Shown here: positions 10,924-22,484 of the stretch, piece by piece | How positions within the stretch are numbered: the stretch's first letter is position 1 | How the letters are laid out: each line of letters starts with the position of its first letter | Assembly: GCA_010015745.1 (NCBI GenBank) | Contig: ML978157.1 | Coordinates: forward strand, 783,713 to 847,712 | Direction: 5' to 3' | Origin: Setomelanomma holmii | Taxonomy: Eukaryota > Ascomycota > Dothideomycetes > Pleosporales > Phaeosphaeriaceae | DNA length: 64,000 nucleotides | The notes under the pieces: generated by a model | Database searches by the model: none | What the model was told of the DNA's origin: nothing | Seen by the model: the letters and a program-made list of their open reading frames with translations, nothing else | Made by a program: the position numbers and the translations under genes

Positions 10924-11883
10924 ATGTCTTCCCTACTCTTCACCGCGAGCATGCTCGCCGCCGTCACTTCCGCCTACACCGTCGTCAACGTGCCCACCCC
11001 CTTCATGCAGAAGAACATCGACCCCATCGTCTTTCCCGGCTCCTACTCGCAGTCCCATCTGCACTCCTTCTACGGCTCCGACGCTGTCACCGCAAACACC
11101 AATTCCTCCGCCGAACTGGAAGCTGGCTGCACGAACGCCGAAAACCCCAACGATCTTAGCACATACTGGGTCCCAACAGTCCTGTACACTACCGACTCAG
11201 GCAAAACCTACAAGCCCGCGCCCGTCATGCGTTTCAGCGCATACTACAACCTAGGCGAGACGCCCGCCGAGATCGCCATCCCGCAGAACCTGAAAATGGT
11301 CGCTGGAAAGGCGACCGCGACAACCGCAGCAGACCAGATTGCGAACGCCCAGTCGGAGTGGTTCTGCGAGGGCGATGCTGCAAGTGCGCTTGATGCGAAT
11401 GGGTTTCCGAGTAAGACGTGCAGCACGCATCTACAGCAGCTCTTGTACTTCCCGCAGTGCGTGAACCCCACGACGCTCGAGACGGCATACAAAAACAAGC
11501 GCGGTGGGTCGTGTCCCTCGGGTATGAAAGCCATCCCGCAATTGCGGTTTTCCATCCGGTACGACTTGCGCAAGGCGGTGCCTAACGGCTGGTCCGGCAC
11601 AGCCCCTGTCAAGCTTGCGTGCGGCAATGCGTACTGCAGCCATGGCGACTTCTTCAATGGGTGGATGGAAGATGCGGCGCAGAATATGGTGGCTACAACT
11701 AAGAGTAAGATGGAGTTTAGTGGTGTGGATGGCAAATTGGGATCGTATAAGGCGGGCTCGACTTGCAAGTCTGCTGATGCGGAGCCGGATAAGGGCACCA
11801 GCGACTATGCAGCGAGTGTCGCGGCTATGAGCAAAAGATCTATTGGCAGGTGGGCTGCTGAGACGATCAAGCGATTTGCGTGA
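10924..11883 (+). CDS. Secreted DUF1996-domain protein
   Basis: A 319-residue single-exon protein. After a signal peptide (about residues 1-18) comes the DUF1996 pattern: NIDPIVFPGSYSQSHLHSFYG near the N-terminus, a central AYYNLG region, paired Cys residues, and PQLRFSIRYDLRKAVPNGW toward the end with CSHGDFFNGW. The family is common in ascomycete and basidiomycete secretomes, often beside WSC domains; here there is no WSC domain. Its biochemical role is not established. The start at 10924 is chosen because it gives a clean signal peptide and fits the TATA position; the upstream in-frame sequence is open but lacks protein character. The C-terminus (KRSIGRWAAETIKRFA) is basic and unrelated to the domain. 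Confidence 0.85.
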   Translation: MSSLLFTASMLAAVTSAYTVVNVPTPFMQKNIDPIVFPGSYSQSHLHSFYGSDAVTANTNSSAELEAGCTNAENPNDLSTYWVPTVLYTTDSGKTYKPAPVMRFSAYYNLGETPAEIAIPQNLKMVAGKATATTAADQIANAQSEWFCEGDAASALDANGFPSKTCSTHLQQLLYFPQCVNPTTLETAYKNKRGGSCPSGMKAIPQLRFSIRYDLRKAVPNGWSGTAPVKLACGNAYCSHGDFFNGWMEDAAQNMVATTKSKMEFSGVDGKLGSYKAGSTCKSADAEPDKGTSDYAASVAAMSKRSIGRWAAETIKRFA

Positions 11884-12534
11884 GGCGGTGGTCGAGGGTA
11901 ACTTCTTTGTACAAAATTTGGTTGTTGGGTCTGGGTGAGGCGAGGGCTTTGTGGGTTGACTTGTACATTCTTTCCCCTCTACGCTGACGGAATTTAATCC
12001 GTTCTTGATTTAAAAACGACATTCAGGTTCAGAAATCCCTTAAAACAGCCCCGTCTCTTGTGCGTCGTATCATTCCGGCATTGGCTTTAAAGTCATACCG
12101 AAGTACAATATGTCAAAAGGATTTTGCCGGATACCTTTCCTGGTGCTCGGCTGGTTCATGTTGAACTCCAGCTCATGCGCGAGAGTTGTTGACATTCGCG
12201 TCGCAAGATCACCCGAGATAGAAAGATACAGTCCAAGATGAAGTTACTTTGTAAAGAGCTGCAGGAGTTGCGACTATTGGGAAAGCACGTTCTTGAGTGC
12301 TGATAAATAGAATGCCCCGCATCGTGCAACCAGCCTATTGCATCACCCGCTGGTGGGGCACTCGATGACGAACGATGCATGATTAATCACGAAACACACG
12401 TCAAAGCTGACGAGTGAGTTGCAATGATATATATAAGACGCGAGCGAAGAAGACTGCACCTTGCAATTACTATTCTGTACAACACATTGACTTGCAACTT
12501 CCAGATTCCTTGATATCGACAACCACCACACATC
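11884..12534. other. Intergenic before the GST gene
   Basis: No gene seen. Holds a TATA box at 12428-12436 about 100 nt upstream of the GST start. Confidence 0.5.
12428..12436 (+). promoter_or_regulatory. TATA box of the glutathione transferase gene
   Basis: TATATATAA about 100 nt upstream of the ATG at 12535. Assigned by sequence and position only. Confidence 0.45.
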
Positions 12535-13432
12535 ATGTCCTACCAACTCTACACAGATGAGACCCCAGGAGAGGTCAAGAACGCCAAGGGCCTGCATCTG
12601 ATCACACAAAACACGCCCAATGGTCAAGCGGTGCAGATTTTCCTTGAAGAATTGAAGGATGCATACGGCACGGAGTGGACCACGTCCGTCATTGATATCT
12701 CGTATGCACCATCCTCAACATCACGTGAAATCGTCTCTAATGCTCTCAAGCACAAACGTCCAAAAGTCAGACTGGTTCCTCCATCTCGACCCCAATGGTA
12801 CTCACCCCAAACTAGCCAAAAGTTTACCACTTCCTAACCATTTCAGGCCGGATCCCCGTCCTCGTCGACAACACCCAATCCACCCCCTTCACGGTCCACG
12901 AAACCTCCGCCGAGCTCTTCTACCTGCTCAAATTCGCCGACAAGCAAGACAAATTCGGCTTCACCGATGACCTTGAGCGCAATCAAGCTCTCCAATGGAC
13001 GTTTTTCTGGCACGGCAGCGGCGCCCCGTATCAGGGCCAAGTGAACCACTTTTCTCGCGCGGCTCCGGAGAAGATCCCGTATGCGATTACGCGGTTTAGG
13101 AATGAGACGTTGAGGGTTTTTGGTGTGCTGGAGATCCAGTTAAGTGGGAAGTATACTGGTGAGCCGAGAGAGTAAGTGTTCAACTGATGCTATTGAGGTG
13201 TTTATGACGGGTTGGGCTGACAGATTGTAGATATCTTGCGGGTAAGGGCAAGGGCAAATATTCGGTTGCGGACGTGAAAACTTGGCCGTGGGTTAAGAAT
13301 TGGGAGAAGAGCGGGTTCACGAAAGACGAGGTTAAGGACTTTCCGCATCTGCTGAAGTGGATCGATCGCATTGCGGAAAGACCGGCTGTTCAGAGGGGCA
13401 TTGGGGAGGCGTATGCGGTGAAGACTATCTGA
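12535..13432 (+). CDS. Glutathione S-transferase, Ure2p-like
   Basis: A 246-residue protein from four exons: 12535-12701, 12751-12797, 12847-13171 and 13231-13432. All junctions keep frame and restore the thioredoxin-fold block STNVQKSDWFLHLDPNGRIP with the cis-Pro of PNGRIPVLVD, followed by TVHETSAELFYL. The C-terminal helical half has FFWHGSGAPYQGQ, as in yeast Ure2p-like and fungal GTT-type transferases, and ends with LKWIDRIAERPAVQRG. It would conjugate glutathione to electrophiles or reduce peroxides in the cytosol. There is no Asn-rich prion segment. Two introns are only 49 nt. Its neighbours do not suggest a specific pathway, although a monooxygenase lies 2.5 kb upstream. Confidence 0.9.
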
Positions 13433-13552
13433 AGGATCATCAGAGTTGCAGTAGAACCATGAAGATATGCTCGAACATGGCGAACCTGACGGTATGGCGC
13501 AATGCATACAATCACATGACCCGTCTCATACCTCCCCTTTCTTCGCAGCAAA

Positions 13553-15796
13553 TTACTCCCTCCTAAGCACAATAACCTCCCCCTCACTACTACTATCACT
13601 ACTAACATACATCCGTCCCCACTTACCCCTCGCAATCCCCACGGGTCTAAAGCACTGCGTCGTCGAACACTTTCCCTCGTCCTCATTCCACAAAATCTGG
13701 TTCCAAGCCTCACTCCCACTATTCGGCGGTGCAAGCGGCGCATACCCCACGCTGGTCTTGTTAAATGGGACTTCGACAATCTTGTATCCTGAGGAGGGCG
13801 AGCGATTCCAACTGCCGTGGAAGGCGATGTACAAGCTAGTGTAGTTCGCGTTGAAGGATGCATCGAGAGGCGCAGAATGTGCGGGAAGAGAGAGACGTGC
13901 TGGAATGCTTTCGGTATCGCAGGTGGAGTCTGTGAAGGTTGCGTTTGGTTCGAGCACGAACTGATCGCCGATGACGAACTTGCGGTCTGTGATTGCGTCG
14001 GGAGTTGAGACGGTGTAGCATGTTGGATAGCCGTATCAGTTGTTATTCTTGATGGATGGGTCGCCGAGGTAGTTTAGTTCGTCGGCCGGATTGTCGGCGT
14101 GGATGTCGATTGAGGTGTTGTTGATGGTGCGGTGGATTTTGTCGGATGAGTTTTCGACGCCCCAGAGCCTGGGAAATGTGAGTTGGATGTGTAAAGTAAG
14201 TGTGCGAGCAACTTACATTCCGTCGCCATCGAATGCTGGACCGACTTGGTTCCGCAGGCCGTAGCCCATCTGGTATCCACCCGCAGCATAGTTATAGCCA
14301 ATTGCTGGTACTTTGGTGAGGTCGAAGACTTTGACCATCGAGCGGCCGATCTTCGGATCGGCTGCTCCGTAGTCGTAATCATCATTCGACCCATGTGAGA
14401 CAAGAAGTAAATTGGGATGTTTTGGCGGTATGACGAAAGTCCTTGTGACATGACCTTTGCTATCGAAACCCGTGACGATAGCCGTCGAGTTGGCGGACAC
14501 GGTCATAGTCACGGCATCGTAGCTCCATGTATACACGGAAGTTGCAGAACTCGCAAAAAGTGTCTTGCCATCGAGACTTAGCACAATACCGTGATTGAGA
14601 TTAGCCTGTCTGATCAACGTCTTCGAGGAGGAAAAGCAGCTGTCGTGTTGGATCTCGTGTACTGTCACGCCGAAATCATTCTGGACAAGCAGAATGTAAC
14701 GTTTTGGGCCTTGCCCAGATCCACTCTAGTACGAGTTGGGATAGCTCATGTACGGCCATGTATATAAGCAGTTCTACCCACCTCAGATAGTCAATTAAGC
14801 GCAGTCCTCCCCCTCCGTACCGTTACACAGAAGATGACCCGCGCTGTCGAAGATGAGACCACGAGGTTGCGTAAGGCCACTAGCGACCTTCGTAGCCTTC
14901 CAGCCTTGAGCTGTCTTGACCGGAAATGCGAGGGATTCGGAACCCATACATGAAGAAGGCACGCCGGTCTGTGTTGGCTGTGATGTTGCTAATGGGATTA
15001 TGCTAGTGCTAAGCGGGGTGGGCCGTGTGCTCACGATCGAGCTTGGAATTGGAGGAGTATCTTGGATCAAGTTGGCGGCCACCAGCTTGTCGAAGTCAGT
15101 ATTCTGGCCCTGCGTGAGGTCTAATTTGTAATTGTCGAACGAGTTGTGGACGTTAAATGTCGACCGATTGTTTGCCGGCTGAGCAAGAGCTTTGGCCGCC
15201 AATCCGTAGGCGAACTTTTGCGCAATCGTTGTAGGGTCTATCTATACCAGCTTTCCATCAACATCGTGCCACTGCGAGCACCCTCTACATCGCACGTTGA
15301 GCGTCCAGTGTGTGTCATTGTATCCAGTGCCTTTGATGTAGGAGTACTCCACTCTATCATATGGCTGTGGTAAGCTTCAACCACTTTGATGTATGTGTTA
15401 ATCACCTTAATTTGACAAAAGAAGACTCACAAAGCCATCCTGGATGGGTATATTGCGGTAATCGGAGCATTGTTCACCCATCTGAGGGTCAGTGGCACAT
15501 GAGGCATCGTTCCTCCCCATGAGAATCCTACCCAGCCATTCGTCCTCGGCGATATAATCTACAAGACCGTGTCAAATGGCGCCGTCGTTGTCTCCGGTAA
15601 TGCAATGCCAAAAGTGATATCGTTCGTGCCCGTCCATCCTGAGTAACATATTGAAGTCGCCGGATCGCAGTAGCGCTTCGTCGTTTGCGCTAACGCTGTG
15701 CCGAAAAGTCAACATAAGTACACCAAGCAAGCTAAGAGATCACATACATATGCTGAAGGTAGCTGCTACGCCTAGCACTACGTCAAGAGTTCTCAT
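13553..15796 (-). pseudogene. AA8-AA12 oxidoreductase (cytochrome b plus PQQ-dependent pyranose dehydrogenase type), inactivated
   Basis: Exons 15748-15796 (signal peptide), 15431-15695, 14217-15374 (split by an inserted element at 14695-14827) and 13553-14168. The N-terminal half is an AA8 cytochrome domain: GWVGFSWGGTM with the axial Met, then YIKGTGYNDTHWTL and VRCRGC with the expected His. A Ser/Thr-rich linker follows, then an AA12 (sorbosone/pyranose dehydrogenase) beta-propeller: GLTQPRGLIFDSAGHLL, NLNHGIVLSLDGKTLFASSA, LWGVENSSDKIHR and YIAFHGSWNRSP. Extracellular sugar oxidation coupled to electron transfer is known for this architecture. There are in-frame stops: TAG at 15559-15561, TAG at 15242-15244, and TGA at 14036-14038 where NNN-W-YGYP is expected. 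With the element insertion this is at least four hits, so it is a pseudogene unless stops are edited or read through. Confidence 0.8.
14695..14827 (+). mobile_element. Small TIR element (MITE/introner-like), copy 2, inside AA8-AA12 gene
   Basis: 133 bp with ends TGTAACG...CGTTACA and a 5-bp target duplication CAGAA (14690-14694 and 14828-14832). Same orientation as copy 1 on this strand, hence antisense to the host gene. The empty site reads in frame as GHLLLVQND, a conserved propeller block. Because the target on the gene strand is TTCTG, it has no AG and cannot give a seamless acceptor. A GTAACG donor in the inverted repeat with an internal GCAAG acceptor would remove 117 nt and leave seven extra residues in frame. 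Confidence 0.85.
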
Positions 15797-16947
15797 GGTG
15801 GGCCAGGAGAAGAGACAGGGTGCTGAAAGCAGTTCGTGTAAATTCGAGCATGGTTTCTTTTTGACATTCAAATGCAAATCATCAGTGCGCAAATTTTTGG
15901 GCTTGTGCCTGAAGATTGATTGGTGTTCTCAAATGACCGTGATCACTCGTGCTGATAATGACGAGGTAATATGGCCCAACATGGCCAACTCCGTCGTTGC
16001 AATTGCACATCATGCCATAATTGTGCACGAGCACCTTGCAGCAAGCTCTGTTAGGGACCGCTCAGGCAATCAATGATATGTGGAGGCACCAAAGCCGTTA
16101 CGGTTCCGCCGGTGGTACAATCGTGCGGGGTGTGGGGTGGTTGCCCTTAATGATCAAGACATTGTTCTCAGCGGAGAAAAGATGGTCGCAACCCAGATAT
16201 GTACATGCCATCGAAGACTGAGAATCGCGTGATGAGGTACTTGAAACCAGGTCGTGGGACTCACTCCAAGGTCTGCTAGCCCGGAATATGGTCTTGTAAA
16301 GCCCAGATACCAAGACACTAATCAAGGTACGTTCCAGAATATACGACACTTCTCGTGTAATGAGCAGAATACTAATTTTCCGTGAGATGTAGATGAATGT
16401 GGTGTATGAGGAGACGTTTGAAAGCGATGTGGTGCTGTCTATCGCGCGAGGATCGGCAACAGGGCAGAATAGTTGAATTCGGCAGTTTAGCCACGAGACC
16501 TTCATACAGGAGACGATGTGATCGTCAGTTGTTGGTGGGCAATCACCAGCTTCCATCTCCTTTCGTGTATGTTATTTGCCTGGTCCATCCAGGGAGGTAA
16601 TTATTTCAACGGAGGATTTGCGACGCGATTCTTTCGACACGTCGCATTGTGGCAAGTCAGTTGTCTTAGAGCCATCATTGTGGTTAGCAGGTCGCGCTGT
16701 TCATTGGGACAGTTCATGCTCTCGCTAGCGTCGCGTATGGAATGCTTCAGGTAAGTGGCAGCCGTCATGCGTGGGGTCGATGATGAGGACAAAAGAGCCG
16801 TAGAGAGCAAGAAGTCGCGTTGCTGCTATTCACGCACGAACCCTCCCATCATGAGCTAATGGATGTTGTTTCATACTTGACATGCGTGAATATGGCAGAT
16901 GACTTTTCATATGCTCAGGTCACCATAGCTTGCAATAGTTTCCAAAT
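15797..16947. other. Intergenic, no gene supported
   Basis: The minus strand at 16098-16556 is open for about 150 codons and has one stretch with protein-like composition (HLFSAENNVLIIKG), but I recognise no family and see no start or splice support. It could be a gene remnant. Confidence 0.4.
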
Positions 16948-17779
16948 CTATATCTTAGCCTTCGCCGGCGCCGTAACCCTCTTCCCATGCACATAGCAAA
17001 TCCCCCTGATCTTCTCCGCCGCCTCGCCCCAAAGCTCATTCCTCAGTAGACTATACACGCCCATCTTGCTCTTGCCTTGTATACTCCTCGCATTCTTCAA
17101 TGCCACCCCCAGCATCTCCTTCGGATCCGCAATCTCGTCCACGATGCCGTCCTCGAGAGCTTCTTTGCCCGTCCACTTGTGTGCTTCAAGGAGCATTTTG
17201 CGCGCGATTTGAGGCCGCAGTTTCAGGCGTGGGAGAAAGCCGATGCCGGGAAAGTGTAATCCGAGGTTGACAGGTGGCATGGAGAAGAAGCCGCGTTTGG
17301 AGTTCATGATGCGGTAGTCGTGTGAGAGGGCAAAGGGGCAGGCGCCGCCAAAGGTGTGGCCGGTGAGGAGGGCAATGGTGGGGAAAGGGTAGTCGAGGAG
17401 CGTTGCCAGTAACTTCATATGGTCAGCGTCGTATTCAAGGCTGTTTCAGATGAGGTGCAAGGTTGGATCTTCGTTCGCGGCGTAGGTGATCGAATCAATA
17501 TGATCAACATACAGGAAAGAACCCATCGCTATTCGCGAATGGGTTTGAATCAGATTCATCGAGCTCAAGACCAGTACACCAGAACTTCTCGTCGTTGCCT
17601 CTTGTGATCACACATCCTTCCGAATCTGGCCCAAGCTCTGTCTCAATGTCTCGAAGAGCTCTTATAATCTCTTGCGCGAAGCGTACATTTAGGCGATTCT
17701 CTGGCGGCTTTTGCATTGTAATCACGAAGACACGATCATATTGGTCGACGCGCAAGTCCTTGTACGGACCTAATGCCAT
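16948..17779 (-). CDS. Enoyl-CoA hydratase/isomerase family protein
   Basis: A 243-residue protein from exons 17513-17779 and 16948-17412; the 100-nt intron (GTATGT donor, GCTGAC close to the acceptor) joins DGFFP to LLATLLDYPFPTIAL in frame. The crotonase core is clear: CVITRGNDEKFWCTGLEL forms the first oxyanion loop and GHTFGGACPFALSHDYRIM the second with GGA. The short length and the hydrophobic C-terminal half fit the fungal Delta3-Delta2-enoyl-CoA isomerase branch better than classical hydratases. The C-terminus ends in AKI, a weak PTS1-like tripeptide, so a peroxisomal location is possible but not secure. It may share beta-oxidation substrates with the acyl-CoA oxidase 11 kb away. Confidence 0.85.
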
Positions 17780-18170
17780 TGTGTCCGATGGATGGAAGAT
17801 ATGACGCAGTCGCTTACTGCAGGACCCGGTGGCTTTGAAATCAATTAGATGTGCTTAACAGCGCTGAAAGCAACTGCTGTTCAGTAAGCAATCGCTATCG
17901 CAGTCGTCGATGACGTTCTGGAAGCTCCGTGGTGTTCTCCAATGTCGGGTGCTGAGCCTCGGCATGCGGCTGCGGAGAATGTGGGGAAATGTCCCTGTCA
18001 TTCCGCACGGCAAAGTTCGGTAAATTATGACCGGACGCGACGCGACTGACTCGCTTTACCAAAGAAGGCACAATCGCGCACCGAGGCACCTTCCGCGAGG
18101 CTCGTGGGCTGGGATTGAACATGAGATAGTCGTACCCGAATTTGGGGTACGCTGTGTAGCATGTCTCAAA

Positions 18171-20344
18171 TCACCATCCCAGTCCCTGATCCCAATCGAC
18201 TGTCAGCCAGTTTCCCACGCCGTATGGCCCGAACCATTCTTGCGGTTGCAATAAAGTTGGCTCGAGCGATACGCCTGTCGTGATATTGTTATTTATCATT
18301 TGTTGTTGCACGGCTGCGTTGGACGCCATGTCGAGATCCAAGGGCTGATTGTTCGGTATCCTCAAACCCTGCAATATGCCCGCCATCTCCAGTTCTCGTG
18401 GAGCGATAGGCGCTACTTGGGGTAGTCTTTGGTGGATGGGATGCCACATGCGGCACAAATCCGGCCCAAAGTCTGAAAAAAACTGCGCCGTGGTGTTGGG
18501 AAAATTGATCTCGGAAAATTGTCCGATTTGTGGCCGCTGCTGTACCTTCTCGCGCACGTCCATCAAGTGCTTCAGACTTCCAATGGCTGTTGGCCACCTC
18601 TTGCTCAACTCCTCTAACGCGCGGGCTACGATCTCAAGATTCTCTTCAGCTAGATGCGCCATGTCTGAATATCGATAGCAGGAAAGTTGGGCCATGCCTG
18701 CCGTAAGACAGTAGAAAGTGAAAATAGGTCCTAGGTAGCGAAGCTCGTCTCTTGCCATGAAATCTTCGAAAATCCCTGCAACATATGACGAAGCGAGCAG
18801 CGAGGCCGTAGACGGCGCCAGCTTAGGATCGGTTGGACGATTGAGGATGATAAGCGTAATGAAGTACTGCAAGTGTATCTGCCGCGCTTCAAAGTTGTAC
18901 GGTCTTAGTGGTCTTCTCTCGGTCGATCGACAGAGTTGTAACTGATCGGGGAGCGTTTTGACCCATCTGAAGAGTCTGTCCTCGAGCGATTTCCTGTGTT
19001 CTTGGAGGCCATGTTTGCGTAAATAGCTTTGCGTGAGATCACCTGCATTCGTAGTTAGAACCGCATTCAGATGTAATAGTGAAGTTGACAACATGGCGCA
19101 ATTTCTAAGCATAAGAACATACCAAGAATGCAAGAGATTCCCACGTATGAAGAGAAAAGCTCAGCTGCAGCAGTTACGCCATCAAAATCCATCACGGATA
19201 TGGGCGACACATCTGCAAGCTTCAGGTCGATGGCTCGTGGTCGACCATGGCCCGCGTTGATGAGACTGTCACGGACCACGAGTGACCACCAAATGCGTCG
19301 TCTCAACCCAGAGTCAGGCTTGCCAATGGGTTCTCTGTGTAGACCAACTTGGTGCGCCAGTCCTACGCATACCCTCAGCCAAAAGCTAGATGTGTCCAAT
19401 GAGATCTGTTCTGGGCCTTGCGGATTCCACCAGTGAAGCAGGCAAGCTGCAGCAATCGTGATGATCGGATCTTCTTCCCCACTCATCCAGAACAATACTC
19501 TGGCCTTCTTGTAGAAGTCTTCCGATGTGTAGTTGGGTACTGTAGCGCTGACTCTGCTTCCAGCAAGGAACATGGCGTGCTGCAGGAGAAGCGAAACCTT
19601 GCCTGGTCTTCGATCATAGATCCAGCTTCGCTCCACAACGGGCGTCCAGGGATAACATCGTGTCCAGAAGGCGTCATACAGACTTTCACGTATTGCTCGG
19701 GGTGGCAGATCTGTGACGCGCTGTACTCGCAGAATCTCGATGTCGCTTTCTGACAGACGGTGAGGCACCTTCTCAGGTGCTGCGTCATCATTGACTGGCA
19801 CGTCGCCACGAAGATATTCCAGCCGTCCGAGGTAGCTAACACTTTTGGAAGGTTTGTAAGATGAGTCGTTCATAGTCGAAGATATGCTGCGATGTGATGT
19901 TGGGTATAGCGGTTCGGGCTGACGTTCCAGTATGGGCGATTCATGGAGACTGGCGGTGCTAGACATCCGTCTACCGAGCTCGCTCTCGGACTTGAGACTC
20001 TGGTCGCGTGCGAACCTCGGTGCACTCGATCCAAAAAATTTACCTGTACTTTCTGTAGTGGTAGCATTGAGCGACTCCGAGGTGGAAAACGTTGTCTGGC
20101 TGCCTTCTGATATGCACTGATCGTCATGCTGGGTCTTGACACGACTTTGGCCCGCGAGTGGACTCGGGCTGAACGTGAACCTCTTCCGTTTTCTCTCACG
20201 CGGTATGCAGTCGTAGCCATCTCTAACACACGGCGTACATTTGTCTCCGTCTACCTCGTCAATGTCGCAACGGACTTTCTTCTTATGACAGATGACGCAG
20301 GCTTTGACTGTCCGGCGAGCACGTCCGTCTTTGTCTATAGGCAT
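18171..20344 (-). CDS. Zn2Cys6 transcription factor with fungal-specific regulatory domain
   Basis: A 697-residue protein from exons 19123-20344 and 18171-19042. The binuclear zinc cluster is at residues 16-46 with spacing C-x2-C-x6-C-x9-C-x2-C-x6-C, followed by the basic patch RERKRKR. The fungal_trans middle homology region is seen around LRVCVGLAHQVGLHREPIG and LRRRIWWSLVVRDSLIN. The layout (cluster, 150-residue linker, regulatory domain) and the basic block resemble activators of the Cutinase Transcription Factor/FarA type, though I would not name it. It is a nuclear DNA-binding regulator, and its target genes cannot be read from the sequence. The 80-nt intron lies inside the regulatory domain. 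Confidence 0.9.
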
Positions 20345-20748
20345 TCTTCCTCACCACAGACGGCAGGCTATAAAGATCATGATATGGGACGTGAGACTGT
20401 AGGTGGTACAATGAAAACTACAAATTGGGACTGCGGACGAAAATGTGGGGACGAAACAGTGATGGACGTGATGTTCGCGTAGTTTGCGCGGTGCAGGGTC
20501 GAGTCGCCAATGTGCATGTGGGTTGCGGGGACAAGCGCCCCTACCCTTGCCCTAACTAGGCAACCCAGCCTCCACTCCAGGGCGCGACAGCCTCCTGTCC
20601 ATCATCCTTCAACAACCACTGACATTCGTGCCTTTGTCGCGACATCACAAAATGGCTATTCGGTCTTCGTCGTGAAACAGTCATGTTCCAACTTGCCTAC
20701 TCTAGCTATCCTATCTCAACCTTGTCCACCTGCAGCCGACAATCACTC
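20345..20748. other. Promoter side of the Zn2Cys6 gene, no gene seen
   Basis: Upstream region of the minus-strand regulator; no open frame with recognisable content. Confidence 0.4.
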
Positions 20749-22484
20749 TCAAGCCTCATTGTTCGAGCGAAGGTTCCACTTGCACCGAATCGCGGTAAAC
20801 CACATCTGAGATAAGGGAGAACTCAACGGGATCATCATCCCCAGTACCCCATCCCTGCCCACCCACTCAGCCCTTTTGTCCATTTTCACCCAGGCGTCGA
20901 TATCGTGCCACGTTCGAACACCAAGATTGGCACACGAGAGTGGTTCTTCTAGATACGCAACGTATTTGTCAAAACCCTCCGCAGGACCGTCATTGCCCTC
21001 ATCTAGAACTTGCACTCTCTCTTTGGTCTCGGCCAAACCGAAACCCCACGTTCTTTGCGCACTCGCTTCTTGATGAATCTCCCTTTGTATGACGCTGGTA
21101 TCGGTTGCCACATGGGCTAGTGAGCCATGTATCGTCTTTGGCCCGCATGGTCTCAATTCCAGTCCCACGAAACGGCGTCTCGTCATCATCTTGTGGACGA
21201 AACCATGATCCATCGATCATTCTGGTCCAACTTCCACATTCGCCCTCATACCATTGATCAAGTACGAGTCTCAGCGGAAGATGGTTGAAGTCCCTTCAAG
21301 GACGTTGATGGCTTGGTAATAGGATTGATACGAGAGACCGCCGTTCCGGATGAGAATGGTAAATTTCTCAATCGAAGGTAACTGACCAGTCGCATGCATT
21401 TCGCGCAGATAGCGTGCTTCTGCAGCATGCAAATGTCGACGAATGTCTCTACCCGCAACCGGTGCTACATTGTGCGGCAGGTTTTCTGGGACAGCTAGGT
21501 GTTGGATCCTGTCATTGGGTTGGTATAGCCTTCTTTCGGCCTCTAGTAGGTTCACGCGCTGAAAACACCCGGTGGTAGAGAACGTCTACAGATTTCGGAA
21601 TAATGTCAGCCTGCCTTCTTCATCGAATGGGTCGAACAAATAAGGACGTATACACTGCGCATTGAGCCTGACATGCTGCATCCTTGAAAATATTTAGCGT
21701 AGCGCGCCGCACAGGTGGTGCTCCGGCACCTTGTCATTCCAGCCATGGAAAGCTTGATGGACGTTTAATCCTAGGTTGATGCAGAATAAACGTAGGCTAC
21801 GAACAAAGGCCTCGAGAAGGCTGGAGGTATCATTGGAGTGTCACTGCACATGTAGGGACGCAGCGTCAACTTAGCAATAGCGAATTGTCAGGAGATAACT
21901 CACAACGCGCCGTAGTCTTTAGTCCATTGCTCGACGGATGTAGAAGGTAGCTCATTCAATCAGAACGAGAAGGTATTTATCGGGCGTGTTTTGCGACTCA
22001 TTTCTTCCTTGTACCCAGCGAGCTGAAGGAGAATGAGTCGTGTTATAGGTCACCTGAATACCAAGTCTATCATGGCTTCACCACTCTCGGTGTCCTCTTC
22101 ATAGACGCCACCTGTTATCAGGCTCAGGAACTCTTCCTGATATTCTCACGCCCTGCGATCGAGGACATCCAACACTTCACAAGAGCTAAGTCCGGGGTAG
22201 AGCTCGTGGGCTAGTGACTTTGGCACTGGCTCGATATGGATCGACAAGTTCCGACCGATATTTCATGTTTCCGTGGAGACGAGATCTAGGCAGCAAGTAG
22301 CCATATCGAGGCTTCTGTTGTGGATGTAAATGTTCTGCCAGAGGTGTGGCGTGTAGACATCGCGCCAGAATTCGCAGAGCGGTATAGATTCCATGATACC
22401 CGAAGATCCGTCATCGTGGTAGACCCCCTCAAAGATAGCGAGCATAAGCTCCGTTGGTAAGCTGTTGATTGTTGTAGAAGACAT
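20749..22484 (-). pseudogene. F-box protein, decayed paralogue 1
   Basis: Starts MSSTTINSLPTELMLAIFEG, a clear F-box motif, at 22484. The frame then meets TGA at 22263-22265 and again at 22146-22148, yet between and after these the same frame reads like protein (NIGRNLSIHIEP, YQEEFLSLITGGVYEED). Further downstream, pieces in shifted frames (PYLFDPFDEEGRLTLFRNL, ARYLREMHATGQLPSIEKF, and a final block to 20749) match in order the body of the second F-box gene at 26243-27839. The whole 1.7-kb locus is therefore a degraded member of the same family. F-box proteins link substrates to SCF ubiquitin ligases; this copy cannot make a full protein. Confidence 0.65.

Noticed and set aside
8470..13432. 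Monooxygenase, DUF1996 and GST as a biosynthetic gene cluster
   Set aside because: No backbone synthase or transporter, wide spacing with unrelated promoters, and pseudogenes on either side.
16098..16556. Minus-strand 152-codon frame as a gene
   Set aside because: One stretch looks protein-like, but I could not assign a family or extend it by splicing; kept as a possible remnant only.
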